From Hoeflea sp. 108 (GTDB lineage Bacteria; Pseudomonadota; Alphaproteobacteria; Rhizobiales; Rhizobiaceae), in assembly GCF_000372965.1 (NCBI RefSeq), contig NZ_KB890024.1, positions 1,986,839 to 2,050,838 of the forward strand: DNA of 64,000 nt. The letters are read 5' to 3'. The position numbers were made by a program, and so were the translations under genes. The notes below the pieces were generated by a model. That model worked only from the letters and a program-made list of their open reading frames with translations, did no database searches and was not told the origin of the DNA. Position 1 is the stretch's first letter. The number at the start of each line of letters is the position of its first letter. Below are positions 10,340 to 18,842 of the stretch, piece after piece.

Positions 10340-10630
10340 ATGCTGAAAGTCATCGCTCAGGATTTTATCAAGCCTGAGTTCATCGAGGTCTTGCTGCCGC
10401 TTTATGCAGAACTCGTGGAAAAGACCAAGCTTGAGCCGCTCTGCATTTCCTACGATCTCTTCGTGGATCAGAAAGACCCGGGGCATTTTGTTTTCATTGA
10501 GGAATGGCCCAACAGAGCCGCGTTGGATGTCCATTGCCAAAGCGAGCACTTCACGCGGCTGGTGCCGCAGATCAACAGGCATCAGCGGCAAGACCCGACA
10601 TTCATCCTGATGGATGCGTTTACATCCTGA
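10340..10630 (+). CDS. Putative quinol monooxygenase (ABM domain)
   Basis: A 96-residue single-domain antibiotic biosynthesis monooxygenase-type protein (YgiN-like ferredoxin-like fold). MLKVIAQDFIKPEFIEVLLP is the first strand and helix; EPLCISYDLFVDQKDPGHFV and IEEWPNRAALDVHCQSEHF match the family, with the conserved E-x-W and the H in CQSEHF. Such dimers oxidise quinols or act on reactive carbonyl/heme-like substrates. A GAGGAAGG lies just 5' of the ATG. A strong bidirectional terminator follows. Confidence 0.87.
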   Translation: MLKVIAQDFIKPEFIEVLLPLYAELVEKTKLEPLCISYDLFVDQKDPGHFVFIEEWPNRAALDVHCQSEHFTRLVPQINRHQRQDPTFILMDAFTS

Positions 10631-10653
10631 CAAGCTGTGTGCCGCCAAAAGAC

Positions 10654-10688
10654 AAAAGCCCTCATGGCGGCGCGCCATGAGGGCTTTT
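10654..10688. terminator. Bidirectional Rho-independent terminator
   Basis: A perfect 16-bp stem: 10654-10669 (AAAAGCCCTCATGGCG) pairs with 10673-10688 across a 3-nt loop, flanked by an A-run on one side and a T-run on the other. It lies between the convergent monooxygenase and purB genes and can end both transcripts. Confidence 0.95.
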
Positions 10689-10725
10689 CATTTCGTAGGC
10701 CTGTGAAGGCCCCTCCGGCTTCAGC

Positions 10726-12027
10726 TTAGCCGAATACGCGCTTGAAGATCGTGTCGACGTGCTTGGTGTGGTAGCCGAGGTCGAACTTCTCGCGGATTTC
10801 GCTTTCGGGCAATGCCGCAGTCACTTCCTTGTCGGCGAGCAATTCCTCGAGGAAGTCCTTGCCTTCTTCCCAGACCTTCATGGCATTGCGCTGCACCAGC
10901 CGGTAGGCATCCTCGCGGGAAACGCCGGCCTGAGTAAGGGCCAGCAGCACGCGCTGCGAGTGAACAAGCCCGCGGAACTTGTTCATGTTTTTCAGCATGT
11001 TGTCGGGATAGGCGACCAGCTTGTCGATGACGTTGGTCAGGCGCGCCAGCGCGAAGTCGAGGGTGACTGTGGCGTCAGGGCCGATCATGCGCTCGACCGA
11101 CGAGTGCGAGATATCGCGCTCGTGCCACAGCGCCACGTTTTCCATCGCCGGTGCCGCATAGGAGCGAACCATGCGGGCGAGGCCGGTCAGGTTCTCGGTG
11201 AGAACCGGGTTGCGCTTGTGCGGCATCGCCGACGAACCCTTCTGGCCCGGCGAGAAATACTCTTCCGCTTCGAGCACTTCGGTGCGCTGCAGGTGGCGGA
11301 TCTCAGTGGCGACGCGCTCGATCGAGGAGGCGATCACGCCAAGCGTCGCAAAGAACATGGCGTGGCGATCGCGCGGGATGACCTGCGTCGACACCGGCTC
11401 CGGCTTCAGGCCGAGCTTGGCTGCGACATGCTCCTCGACGCGCGGGTCGATGTTGGCGAAGGTGCCGACGGCGCCCGAAATGGCGCAGGTGGCGATGTCT
11501 TCGCGGGCGTGTACCAGGCGCTCGCGGCAGCGCGAGAATTCGGCATAGGCCAGCGCCAGCTTGACGCCGAAGGTCGTCGGCTCGGCATGGATGCCGTGGC
11601 TGCGGCCGATGGTGACCGTGTCCTTGTGCTCGAAAGCGCGGCGCTTGAGGGCTTCGAGCAGCGCATCGATATCGGCGAGCAGGATGTCGGTGGCGCGCAC
11701 CAACTGCACCGAAAGGCAGGTGTCGAGCACGTCCGACGAGGTCATGCCCTGGTGGATAAAGCGCGAATCCGGGCCGACGAATTCGGCGAGGTGCGTCAGG
11801 AAGGCGATGACGTCATGTTTGGTGACGCGTTCGATCTCGTCGATGCGCTCGACGTCGAAGGTGGCAGCGCCGCCCTTTTCCCAGATCGTCTTTGCCGCTT
11901 CCTTGGGAATGACGCCGATTTCGGCCAGCGCGTCGCAGGCATGGGCCTCGATCTCGAACCAGATGCGGAAGCGCGTTTCGGGAGACCAGATGGCGACCAT
12001 CTCGGGCCGCGAATAGCGAGGGATCAT
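10726..12027 (-). CDS. purB: Adenylosuccinate lyase PurB
   Basis: Catalyses two fumarate-releasing steps, SAICAR to AICAR and adenylosuccinate to AMP. The start at 12027 gives MIPRYSRPEMVAIWSPETRF, the conserved opening; the 433-residue length is typical. The fumarase/aspartase signature is GSSAMPHKRNPV (the serine is the catalytic acid), with FIHQGMTSSDVLDTCLSVQL and IGRSHGIHAEPTTFG as the other active-site segments. It stands apart from the purC cluster, about 4 kb upstream on the same strand with unrelated genes between. Confidence 0.97.
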   Translation of the reverse strand: MIPRYSRPEMVAIWSPETRFRIWFEIEAHACDALAEIGVIPKEAAKTIWEKGGAATFDVERIDEIERVTKHDVIAFLTHLAEFVGPDSRFIHQGMTSSDVLDTCLSVQLVRATDILLADIDALLEALKRRAFEHKDTVTIGRSHGIHAEPTTFGVKLALAYAEFSRCRERLVHAREDIATCAISGAVGTFANIDPRVEEHVAAKLGLKPEPVSTQVIPRDRHAMFFATLGVIASSIERVATEIRHLQRTEVLEAEEYFSPGQKGSSAMPHKRNPVLTENLTGLARMVRSYAAPAMENVALWHERDISHSSVERMIGPDATVTLDFALARLTNVIDKLVAYPDNMLKNMNKFRGLVHSQRVLLALTQAGVSREDAYRLVQRNAMKVWEEGKDFLEELLADKEVTAALPESEIREKFDLGYHTKHVDTIFKRVFG

Positions 12028-12087
12028 GGCGGGGCTCTTCCAGCTGAGGTTTCGTCGCCGCTCCCCTAACAGAGGTGGGCCCAATGC

Positions 12088-12621
12088 TCAACGCGAACGG
12101 CGGGCAAACCAGAGCGCTGCGGCGATTAGGGCGACAAATCCATAGGGAAAATAGAGCCGGATGCCGAGCACGGCAAACTGATAGAGGGCGACGAGGCCGG
12201 TGAAGACGAACTGATACGTCCAGGTCACGGTGAACGGCTCGGCATGCCATTCGGCGTAATAGCGCCGGTATTGCAGGGCATAGAGCGCGGCCGTCAGGCC
12301 GATCGTGGCAACGCCTAAGCAAACGAAAGCCGCAGCGAAGGCGCCTTCACGGCGGGCTTTTTGCGACAGAAGCCGTGCCAGCGTCCACGCGACAGGAAAT
12401 GCCAGCGCGCCGCCGGCGGCATAGAGCAGGACGACGAAACGGATATGCCCGGCCGTCCCCCAACTCATCGAAAACAGCGAGGTAAAGGCGCTGGCGGCCA
12501 TCGCCAGGCCCCAAATCAGCATGCCGGCGATCGCCATGCGCGGGGCGGGCAGGGCGGCCTGCAGCCTGTTGCGCGCCGGCATGGAGTTGGCGGCTGATAT
12601 CTGGCTCGCTTCGGCGGACAA
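12088..12621 (-). CDS. Hypothetical membrane protein (about four TM segments)
   Basis: A 177-residue protein with hydrophobic segments around residues 30-50 (IAGMLIWGLAMAASAFTSLF), 60-83, 95-117 and 138-172, and a basic C-terminus (WFARRSR). The first 27 residues are polar. No family is recognised. It starts 5 bp after the DUF2259 gene's stop on the same strand, so the two are probably one operon. Its 3' end lies 60 bp from purB's start, so purB could be transcribed with it. Confidence 0.78.
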   Translation of the reverse strand: MSAEASQISAANSMPARNRLQAALPAPRMAIAGMLIWGLAMAASAFTSLFSMSWGTAGHIRFVVLLYAAGGALAFPVAWTLARLLSQKARREGAFAAAFVCLGVATIGLTAALYALQYRRYYAEWHAEPFTVTWTYQFVFTGLVALYQFAVLGIRLYFPYGFVALIAAALWFARRSR

Positions 12622-12626
12622 GTGGT

Positions 12627-13352
12627 CTACGACCTGCCGGTGACCGCGAGCCAGCGATGGTCTGGACCCTCGAAACCGTGGCGGATGACGGTCACCAGCA
12701 CCGCATAGGACATCTTGCCGTCGGGCGCGAAGAACGTCTGCACCCCGCCGATACGGTAGCCGGTGGGGCAGCCGCGGCTCTGCGGCACGTCCTTGTCTTC
12801 CTGCAGTATCTCCGCCTTGTCGCCGGGCTGTGCGCCGATCTTCGTAAGCTTGAAGCCTTTCACCGGGCCGATGCCGGGGCAGCGTTCCAGCTCGCCGAAG
12901 GAAACCTCCTCCAGTTGAAACGCGAGCTGCGGGTCGATGGGCGGGAACACCGGCCGCGGGTTGACCACCATCCGGTACGGATCGGCGCTGATTTCTGTGA
13001 CGGCATTGAAGCCCGCAAGCGTGCCCCTGTTGGCGCCAAGCTCGCTGTCCTTGACCGACTTCTCGCCGCGCTGGCGCGCCTCGTCGCGGGCTGCCTGCAC
13101 GCCCTTGCTCTCGTCTTCCAGCATCACGCGAACGGGCGTATCGGCCAGGAACTTGTCGGTCGTCGTGTCGATGTAGAAACGGTTGGCGTAGGCAAAGCCA
13201 GAACCATCCTGGACGCCGAACTCCTCGAAGCCGAAGACCTTGCCGTCAGCGCTGAAGCCGAGCACGTTCAACTCGGCGGCGTCGCCCGCATGGGCGGCCG
13301 ATGCGGCGACCAGCGACATGCCGGCAAGGCAAAAGAGCTTGAAGAGTTTCAT
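12627..13352 (-). CDS. DUF2259 predicted secreted protein
   Basis: A 241-residue protein with a clear signal peptide (MKLFKLFCLAGMSLVAASA, likely cleaved after AHA). The mature start, AELNVLGFSADGKVFGFEEF, is the DUF2259 hallmark (PF10016, secreted proteins of unknown function). Two mature cysteines (LERCPGIG and SRGCPTGY) could form a disulfide. A probable periplasmic protein whose role is not known. It is first in a two-gene unit with the membrane protein downstream. Confidence 0.84.
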   Translation of the reverse strand: MKLFKLFCLAGMSLVAASAAHAGDAAELNVLGFSADGKVFGFEEFGVQDGSGFAYANRFYIDTTTDKFLADTPVRVMLEDESKGVQAARDEARQRGEKSVKDSELGANRGTLAGFNAVTEISADPYRMVVNPRPVFPPIDPQLAFQLEEVSFGELERCPGIGPVKGFKLTKIGAQPGDKAEILQEDKDVPQSRGCPTGYRIGGVQTFFAPDGKMSYAVLVTVIRHGFEGPDHRWLAVTGRS

Positions 13353-13424
13353 CGCGACCTCTCTTTCCCGTTGACTCAGTTTTTCAGGCGAAAGCGCTAA
13401 GATATTGTCACCGAAGACATTTTG

Positions 13425-14438
13425 TCAGCCCGTATGGGCCGACCAAACCTGCATCCTGTCGCCTGCCAAGGGTGTAGCGGCAAACACGCCGCGCGCGATC
13501 GCGCGCGCCATGGTAGATGTCGCTGCTGCGTAGAAGTCGATGACATCGGCGGCTCCGACCTCGATGCCGCTCGCGCCGGTCGCCAGCCCGAAGACGAGAT
13601 CGCCGTCGAACGGCGTATGTACGGGCCAGATGGCGCGGGTGAAGCCATCATGGGCTGATATCGCCAGCCGCTTTGCCGCAGCCTTGGTCAGCACGGCGTC
13701 GGTGGCGATCACGGCGATGGTGGTGTTGGCGACGGCGTTGTTTTCTTCCTCGTATTTCTTGGCGACACGCGCCGCGTCGGCAGGCATCGGCGAGGGGTAG
13801 CCCAGCCCGCCGAACTCGCCATCCAGCTCGAATGGTGCAGCCCAGAAATGCCTGCTGCGTCCGACGGTCACCGAACCTGTGGCGTTGACTGCGACCAGGG
13901 CGCCGACGGTCACGCCGTTGGGCAGCACTGTCGAGGCCGAACCCAGCCCGCCCTTGAGCCCGGCAGTCAGCGCGCCGGTACCGGCGCCGACCGTACCAAG
14001 GTCGAAGGTGCGCGCCGCCATTTGCGTCGCCTCATAGCCAAGCTCGCGATAGGGCGGATAACGGCCCCAGTCCTTGTTGCCGCCATTCAGCATGTCGAAC
14101 AGGATCGCCGCCGGCACGATCGGGATCACCTGGTCGCGCATGGCAAAGCCGACGCCCTTCTCGCGCAGCGCCGCCTGCACGCCAGAAGCCGCATCAAGGC
14201 CGAAAGCCGAGCCACCCGATAGAGCGATGGCGTTGATTGCCTCGACCGTGTTGTGGGCTTCTAGCAGGTCGGTTTCTCGCGTGCCTGGCGCGCCGCCCAG
14301 CACTTGGACTGCAGCCGTCGCCGGCTTGTCGCACACCACCACTGTCACGCCCGACTTGAGCTTGTCGTCAGCGGCATTGCCGACCGACAGCCCGGTGACG
14401 TCGGTGATGAGGTTCAGCGGTCCGGCCTTCAACATCAT
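13425..14438 (-). CDS. P1 family (S58) self-processing peptidase, DmpA-like
   Basis: An N-terminal nucleophile hydrolase of the DmpA/BapA family, which cleave themselves into two chains and act as aminopeptidases or amidases on small peptides, D-residues or beta-peptides. AGPLNLITDVTGLSVGNA is the typical opening; GTRETDLLEAHNTVEAINAI and ALSGGSAFGLDAASGV are conserved. The self-cleavage site is probably the N-T bond in AVANTTIAVIATDA (about residue 245), with Thr as nucleophile. Start taken at 14438 because the open frame further upstream has no ribosome site. It follows a periplasmic amino-acid-type binding protein on the same strand, which suggests scavenging of a small amide or peptide. 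Confidence 0.88.
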   Translation of the reverse strand: MMLKAGPLNLITDVTGLSVGNAADDKLKSGVTVVVCDKPATAAVQVLGGAPGTRETDLLEAHNTVEAINAIALSGGSAFGLDAASGVQAALREKGVGFAMRDQVIPIVPAAILFDMLNGGNKDWGRYPPYRELGYEATQMAARTFDLGTVGAGTGALTAGLKGGLGSASTVLPNGVTVGALVAVNATGSVTVGRSRHFWAAPFELDGEFGGLGYPSPMPADAARVAKKYEEENNAVANTTIAVIATDAVLTKAAAKRLAISAHDGFTRAIWPVHTPFDGDLVFGLATGASGIEVGAADVIDFYAAATSTMARAIARGVFAATPLAGDRMQVWSAHTG

Positions 14439-14519
14439 TTCGTCTCTCTGTCGCAGCCAGGCGATCGCTTGGCGTCGCACAAAGGCAGTCATAACAAGCA
14501 GATGGAGAGGCAGCCGGAG

Positions 14520-15602
14520 CTATCCCGGCGTTTGCCCTTCCAGCGGCACATAGTTGGTCCCGTCGAAGCGAAACAGGCGGAACGCGTTGTCCTGGAGATC
14601 GCCCTTGGCGTCGAAGCGCAGCTTGCCCAGGACCGTGTCGAAGTCTCGCCCGGCAAAGGCCTCGGTAATCGGCTTGCCGCTCGCGGCCGAAGCCTTGGCA
14701 GCCGCATCTGATATCTCCACCGCCGCATAGGCGGGCAGGGTGTAGCCTTCGGGAATGATTTTCTGTGCCTCGAAGGCCTGCAACACCTGCGGTCTCGCAA
14801 CGTCGATCCAATCAGGCGGGGCGACCATCAGCGTGCCCGCTGTCGGCGACACTGTGCGGTCGGCTACACGGAGCGTCTCACCGCCGGCAAACACAATGTC
14901 TGCTCCAGCAGCGGCGGCATCGCGCGCCATCACCGCGATGTCCTCACCGTCGCCGCCGACGAACACATGCGTGGCGCCCGCCTTGCGCAGGCGCCCGACC
15001 AGTGCCACCTGGTTGTCAAGCTGGGGACGGAATGTGTCGACAAAGACTGGTTTCAGCCCAGCCTGCTCGGCCGCTGCGCGGAAGCTTTCGGCCAGCTCTC
15101 GGCCATAGATCGTGCCATCATCGACGATGGCGAACAGCTCGTTGGCCCACAGTCGCGTCAGGAGCGTTCCTGCCGCATCGTGCTCGGCGTCGCCGCGCGG
15201 CGCCAAGCGCAACACCGGCCAGCCCGTCTTGGCGCGGCCGTCAGTCAGGCTGTCGGTGCGTACGCCCACCGCAATGACTGGAATCTGCGCATCCTTGAGC
15301 GCGGGCAGGGCGGCTTCCAGTGCCTCGGTGCAGAGAAAGCCGATGGCCGTTTGCACCTTTGCGTCGACGAAGCTCTTCGCCGCCTTGCGGCCGCCCGCAG
15401 CCGAGCACTGGTCGTCGGCAAATGTCAGTTCGGCGCCGGAGCTCGCGGCTGCCATGGCCGCGCCCGCCTTCACCTGCTCTCCGAGCATGGCCGACGGGCC
15501 CGACAGCGGAGCCGCGACGCCGACCCTGAGCGGCTCGGCCTGCGCTGCCATCGCCGGAAACGATGCGGCCAGCGCGGCAATGATGATCGTTTTCGATCGC
15601 AT
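14520..15602 (-). CDS. ABC transporter substrate-binding protein, branched-chain amino acid type
   Basis: A 360-residue periplasmic protein with signal peptide MRSKTIIIAALAASFPAMAAQAE. The mature part is a type I periplasmic binding fold (Peripla_BP_6): PLRVGVAAPLSGPSAMLGEQ is the classical LivJ-like beginning. No permease or ATPase genes sit next to it, so it either serves a distant transporter or works as a binding component for the peptidase encoded 81 bp downstream. Substrate unknown; the family covers amino acids, amides and aromatic acids. Confidence 0.87.
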   Translation of the reverse strand: MRSKTIIIAALAASFPAMAAQAEPLRVGVAAPLSGPSAMLGEQVKAGAAMAAASSGAELTFADDQCSAAGGRKAAKSFVDAKVQTAIGFLCTEALEAALPALKDAQIPVIAVGVRTDSLTDGRAKTGWPVLRLAPRGDAEHDAAGTLLTRLWANELFAIVDDGTIYGRELAESFRAAAEQAGLKPVFVDTFRPQLDNQVALVGRLRKAGATHVFVGGDGEDIAVMARDAAAAGADIVFAGGETLRVADRTVSPTAGTLMVAPPDWIDVARPQVLQAFEAQKIIPEGYTLPAYAAVEISDAAAKASAASGKPITEAFAGRDFDTVLGKLRFDAKGDLQDNAFRLFRFDGTNYVPLEGQTPG

Positions 15603-15721
15603 TTAGCCCAACGAAATCCCTTCGCGCCCCGCTTTCGGGCGATGTCCTGACCTACTGCCTGGCCCGGACAAGCGCAATGTGCTTGTGGCTTAGTTGCTTG
15701 GCAGCTCAACTATCCGTCCAT

Positions 15722-15767
15722 ATATTGCGGTTAGGGTTCACTGCATATTGCGGTAAGGGTTCACTGC
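15722..15767. repeat. Tandem 23-bp direct repeat in the promoter of the cox-type operon
   Basis: Two adjacent copies of a 23-bp unit (15722-15744 and 15745-15767), each starting ATATTGCGGT and ending AGGGTTCACTGC, differ at a single base and touch without a spacer. They end 13 bp before the GTG start of the flavin reductase gene. A period near two helical turns is compatible with two regulator sites on one face of the DNA; the function is inferred. Confidence 0.85.
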
Positions 15768-15780
15768 GGGAAGTTGTCTT

Positions 15781-16275
15781 GTGCTGAAGAAGTTTGAAGT
15801 CGGGCCGCAGGCCTATCGCGACGCGATGAGCCATTTCGCAGGCGCTGTCCATCTGGTCACCACGGACGGAGTGGCGGGCAAACGCGGCGCGACCGTCATT
15901 GCCGCCTGCTCGGTTTCGGACAACCCGCCTATGGTGCTTGTCTGCGTCAACCGCGAAAACCCCAAGAACGACGCCTTCGTCAAGAACGGCAACTTTGCGC
16001 TCAACACGCTGAGTGCAAGGCACGAACCGCTGGCGGTGGCGTTTTCCGGCGTCACCGGCATGCCGCCGGAAGAACGATTCGCACTTGCCGAGTGGCAGGT
16101 GCTCGCCTCTGGCGCGCCAGTGCTGCTCGATGCGGTGGCTGTGTTCGATTGCGAACTGGTCGATGCCAAGGAGATGGCCACCCATCGCATCATGTTCGGC
16201 AAGGTGACAGGCCTGCGTATCGGCGATAATCTTCGCCCGTTGATCTATCACGGCCGCAGCTACCACGTGCTCTAG
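15781..16275 (+). CDS. Flavin reductase domain protein
   Basis: A 164-residue split-barrel FMN-binding reductase of the HpaC/PheA2/ActVB type: RDAMSHFAGAVHLVTTDGVA opens the domain, KRGATVIAACSVSDNPPMVLVCVN carries the S-x-S/P flavin contacts, FALNTLSARHEPLA the conserved N-x-L-S, and LRPLIYHGRSYHVL the C-terminal G-R-x-Y. Such proteins use NAD(P)H to supply reduced flavin to a monooxygenase. It starts with GTG just after the tandem repeat and lies 19 bp before the MoxR gene, so it heads this operon. No flavin monooxygenase is nearby; the partner is unknown. Confidence 0.9.
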   Translation: MLKKFEVGPQAYRDAMSHFAGAVHLVTTDGVAGKRGATVIAACSVSDNPPMVLVCVNRENPKNDAFVKNGNFALNTLSARHEPLAVAFSGVTGMPPEERFALAEWQVLASGAPVLLDAVAVFDCELVDAKEMATHRIMFGKVTGLRIGDNLRPLIYHGRSYHVL

Positions 16276-16294
16276 GCCGATTTCCGGAAGTGCC

Positions 16295-17224
16295 ATGACC
16301 GCATCAGCGACGCGTCCGTTTCCGAATTCGATCGACGAGACGCTCGAAATGCTCGCCGGCGCAGACTATGTCGCCGACCGCGCGCTGGCGACGGTACTGT
16401 TCCTGTCCCTGCGCATGCGCCGCCCGCTGTTTCTCGAAGGCGAGGCCGGCGTCGGCAAGACCGAGATCGCCAAGGTCCTGGCCAGCGCACTTGGCCGCCG
16501 GCTGATCCGGCTGCAGTGTTACGAGGGCCTCGACGTCTCCTCCGCCGTCTACGAGTGGAACTATGCGGCGCAGATGATCGAGATCCGCATGGAGGAGGCG
16601 ACCGGCAAGGTCGACCGCAACGATATGGAGAAGAACGTCTTCTCCGAGAAATACCTGATCCGCCGTCCGGTCCTCGACGCCCTCACAGGCAAGGAGGGGG
16701 CGGCCCCGGTCTTCCTGATCGACGAACTCGACCGCACCGACGAGGCCTTCGAGGCCTTCCTGCTCGAAATCCTCTCCGACTATCAGGTGACGGTGCCCGA
16801 ACTCGGTACGATCAAGGCGGAGGAGCCGCCGATCGTCGTCATCACCACCAACCGCACCCGCGAGATTCATGACGCGCTCAAGCGCCGTTGCCTGTACCAT
16901 TGGGTCGACTATCCCAATGCCGAGCGCGAACTGGAGATCGTGCGCCGCAAGGTGCCGCAGGCCAATCAGCGGCTTTCGGCCGAGGTTGTGCGGTTCATCC
17001 AGCGGCTGCGCGAGATCGAACTATTCAAGGTGCCCGGCGTGGCCGAGACCATCGACTGGGCCGGAGCGTTGACCGAACTTGACAAGGTCGCACTTGATCC
17101 CGAGACCGTGTCAGACACCATTGGCGTGCTCCTGAAGTACCAGGACGACATCGCCCGCATAGAGCAGGGTGAGGGCCGCCGGATCCTCAACGAGGTGAAG
17201 GCGGAGCTGGCGGCAGCGGAGTAG
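16295..17224 (+). CDS. MoxR/CoxD-type AAA+ ATPase
   Basis: A 309-residue AAA+ chaperone-like ATPase. Walker A is GEAGVGKTEIAK (about residues 50-61), Walker B VFLIDELDRTDEAFEAFLLE (about 140-160), sensor 1 VVITTNRTREIHDALKRR. The branch with DALTGKEGAAP and the CoxE partner downstream corresponds to CoxD-type ATPases that help load the sulfur/copper part of the molybdenum-copper site in CO dehydrogenase-like enzymes. Eight bp separate it from the CoxE gene. Confidence 0.9.
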   Translation: MTASATRPFPNSIDETLEMLAGADYVADRALATVLFLSLRMRRPLFLEGEAGVGKTEIAKVLASALGRRLIRLQCYEGLDVSSAVYEWNYAAQMIEIRMEEATGKVDRNDMEKNVFSEKYLIRRPVLDALTGKEGAAPVFLIDELDRTDEAFEAFLLEILSDYQVTVPELGTIKAEEPPIVVITTNRTREIHDALKRRCLYHWVDYPNAERELEIVRRKVPQANQRLSAEVVRFIQRLREIELFKVPGVAETIDWAGALTELDKVALDPETVSDTIGVLLKYQDDIARIEQGEGRRILNEVKAELAAAE

Positions 17225-17232
17225 GTGCCCAA

Positions 17233-18480
17233 ATGGACTTGCGCAGCACCGAGACCCTCGCCGCCAAGTCCGACGGACGCATCGCCGACAATATCGTCTA
17301 TTTCGCACGCACCCTGCGCAAGGCGGGCATGCGGGTCGGTCCGGCCTCGGTCAAGGATGCCATCGAGGCGGTGCTCGCCGCCGGCATCGGTACGCGCGAC
17401 GACTTCTACTGGACGCTTCATGCCGTGCTGGTCACTCGCCATGAGGACCACCCGACCTTCGACGAGGCGTTCCGGCTGTTCTGGAAATCGCGCGAGCTGA
17501 TCGAGAAGATGCTGGCGATGTTCTCGCCGGTCGCGCTCGACAACCGTGAGAAGCAGAAGCCGCGCGCCGCCGAAAACCGCGTCAGCCAGGCGATGTTCGA
17601 AGGTCACCAGAAGGCCCAGCCGGCGCGTGAGATCCCTGAGGTCGAGGTCGACGCGCGCTTCACCGTGTCGGGCAACGAAGTGCTGCGCGCCAAGGACTTT
17701 GCCCAGATGAGCGCGGACGAATTGTCGGATGCCCGACGCGAGATCGCAGCGCTCCGTCTGCCTTTCGACATGGTGCGCACGCGCCGCTTCAGGCCCGATC
17801 CGCATGGCGGCAAGATCGATCCCCGCGCCATGATGCGAGCTGCCGCCCGCAGCGGCGGCCAGCTGATCCTGCCGAAATTCCGCTCGGCCCGCGAGGTCCA
17901 ACCGCCATTGGTCGTGCTGGCGGACATCTCTGGATCGATGAGCCAGTACACGCGCATCTTCCTGCATTTCCTGCATGCGCTGACCGAAAAGCGCCAGCGG
18001 GTGCACACATTCGTCTTCGGCACGCGGCTCACCAACCTGACGCGCCAGATGCGCCATCGCGATCCCGACGCCTCTCTTGCCGGTTGCTCGGCCGCCGTCC
18101 GAGACTGGTCGGGCGGGACGCGCATCGGCGACGCACTTGGCGAGTTCAACCGGCTGTGGTCGCGGCGCGTGCTGGGGCAGGGAGCCGTGGTGCTGCTGAT
18201 CACGGACGGGTTGGAGCGCGACGATGTCGCCGGCCTGTCGGAAGAGATGGAGCGGCTCCATAAATCGTGCCGGCGGCTGGTCTGGCTCAACCCGCTGCTG
18301 CGCTTCGACGGTTTCGAGGCGCGCGCACGCGGCGTTCGCGCCATGCTGCCGCATGTTGATGAGTTCCGCGCAGTCCATAATCTCAACGCGCTTGGCGATC
18401 TCTGCGCTTCGCTCGGCGTACCCGCTTCATGCAGCAGCGACCCGAGACGCTGGCTTGACGGCTTGGGCCGCGCTGCCTGA
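17233..18480 (+). CDS. CoxE-like von Willebrand factor A protein
   Basis: A 415-residue protein with a C-terminal VWA domain (about residues 220-385): the MIDAS motif is LADISGSMSQYTR (D-x-S-x-S), followed by GGTRIGDALGEFNRLW (the Thr ligand) and LLITDGLERDD (the Asp ligand). The N-terminal half is helical and typical of COG3552/CoxE. CoxE works with the CoxD AAA+ ATPase in active-site maturation of CO dehydrogenase and related enzymes. Same operon as the MoxR and XdhC genes. Confidence 0.9.
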   Translation: MDLRSTETLAAKSDGRIADNIVYFARTLRKAGMRVGPASVKDAIEAVLAAGIGTRDDFYWTLHAVLVTRHEDHPTFDEAFRLFWKSRELIEKMLAMFSPVALDNREKQKPRAAENRVSQAMFEGHQKAQPAREIPEVEVDARFTVSGNEVLRAKDFAQMSADELSDARREIAALRLPFDMVRTRRFRPDPHGGKIDPRAMMRAAARSGGQLILPKFRSAREVQPPLVVLADISGSMSQYTRIFLHFLHALTEKRQRVHTFVFGTRLTNLTRQMRHRDPDASLAGCSAAVRDWSGGTRIGDALGEFNRLWSRRVLGQGAVVLLITDGLERDDVAGLSEEMERLHKSCRRLVWLNPLLRFDGFEARARGVRAMLPHVDEFRAVHNLNALGDLCASLGVPASCSSDPRRWLDGLGRAA

Positions 18481-18500
18481 GCATCGGGAGGGAGGAAACG

Positions 18501-18836
18501 ATGCCAAGCAAATTCCTGGACGAAGCCCGCGATCCGCTGATCATCGCGGAAGGCTGGATGAAGGACGGCAAGGACGTGGCCATTGCCACCGTCGTTGAAA
18601 CATGGGGCTCGGCGCCGCGTCCAGTCGGCAGTCATCTCGTCATCGATGCCGATGGCACTTTCCACGGCTCCGTCTCCGGCGGCTGTGTCGAAGGTGCGGT
18701 GATTTCCGAAGCGCTCGACGTCATCGAAAGCGGCAAGCCGAAAATGCTCGATTTCGGTGTTGCCGACGAAACCGCCTGGCAGGTCGGACTTTCCTGCGGC
18801 GGTCGCATCCGGGTCTATGTCGAGCGGCTGGGGTAA
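18501..18836 (+). CDS. XdhC/CoxI family protein, N-terminal domain only
   Basis: A 111-residue protein containing just the XdhC_CoxI domain: VAIATVVETWGSAPRPVGSH, then DGTFHGSVSGGCVEGAVISE and QVGLSCGGRIRVYVE, with the two conserved cysteines in GGCVEG and LSCGGR. XdhC binds molybdenum cofactor and inserts it, after sulfuration, into xanthine dehydrogenase-type enzymes. Here the Rossmann half is in the next ORF, 6 bp downstream, an arrangement seen in cox-type clusters. A GGGAGGAGG sits 5' of the ATG. Confidence 0.9.
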   Translation: MPSKFLDEARDPLIIAEGWMKDGKDVAIATVVETWGSAPRPVGSHLVIDADGTFHGSVSGGCVEGAVISEALDVIESGKPKMLDFGVADETAWQVGLSCGGRIRVYVERLG

Positions 18837-18842
18837 AAACGA

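Noticed and set aside
10759..12069. 436-codon open frame on the plus strand
   Set aside because: Antisense to purB, which carries the fumarase-type signature; composition is Arg/Gly/Ala-rich without motifs.
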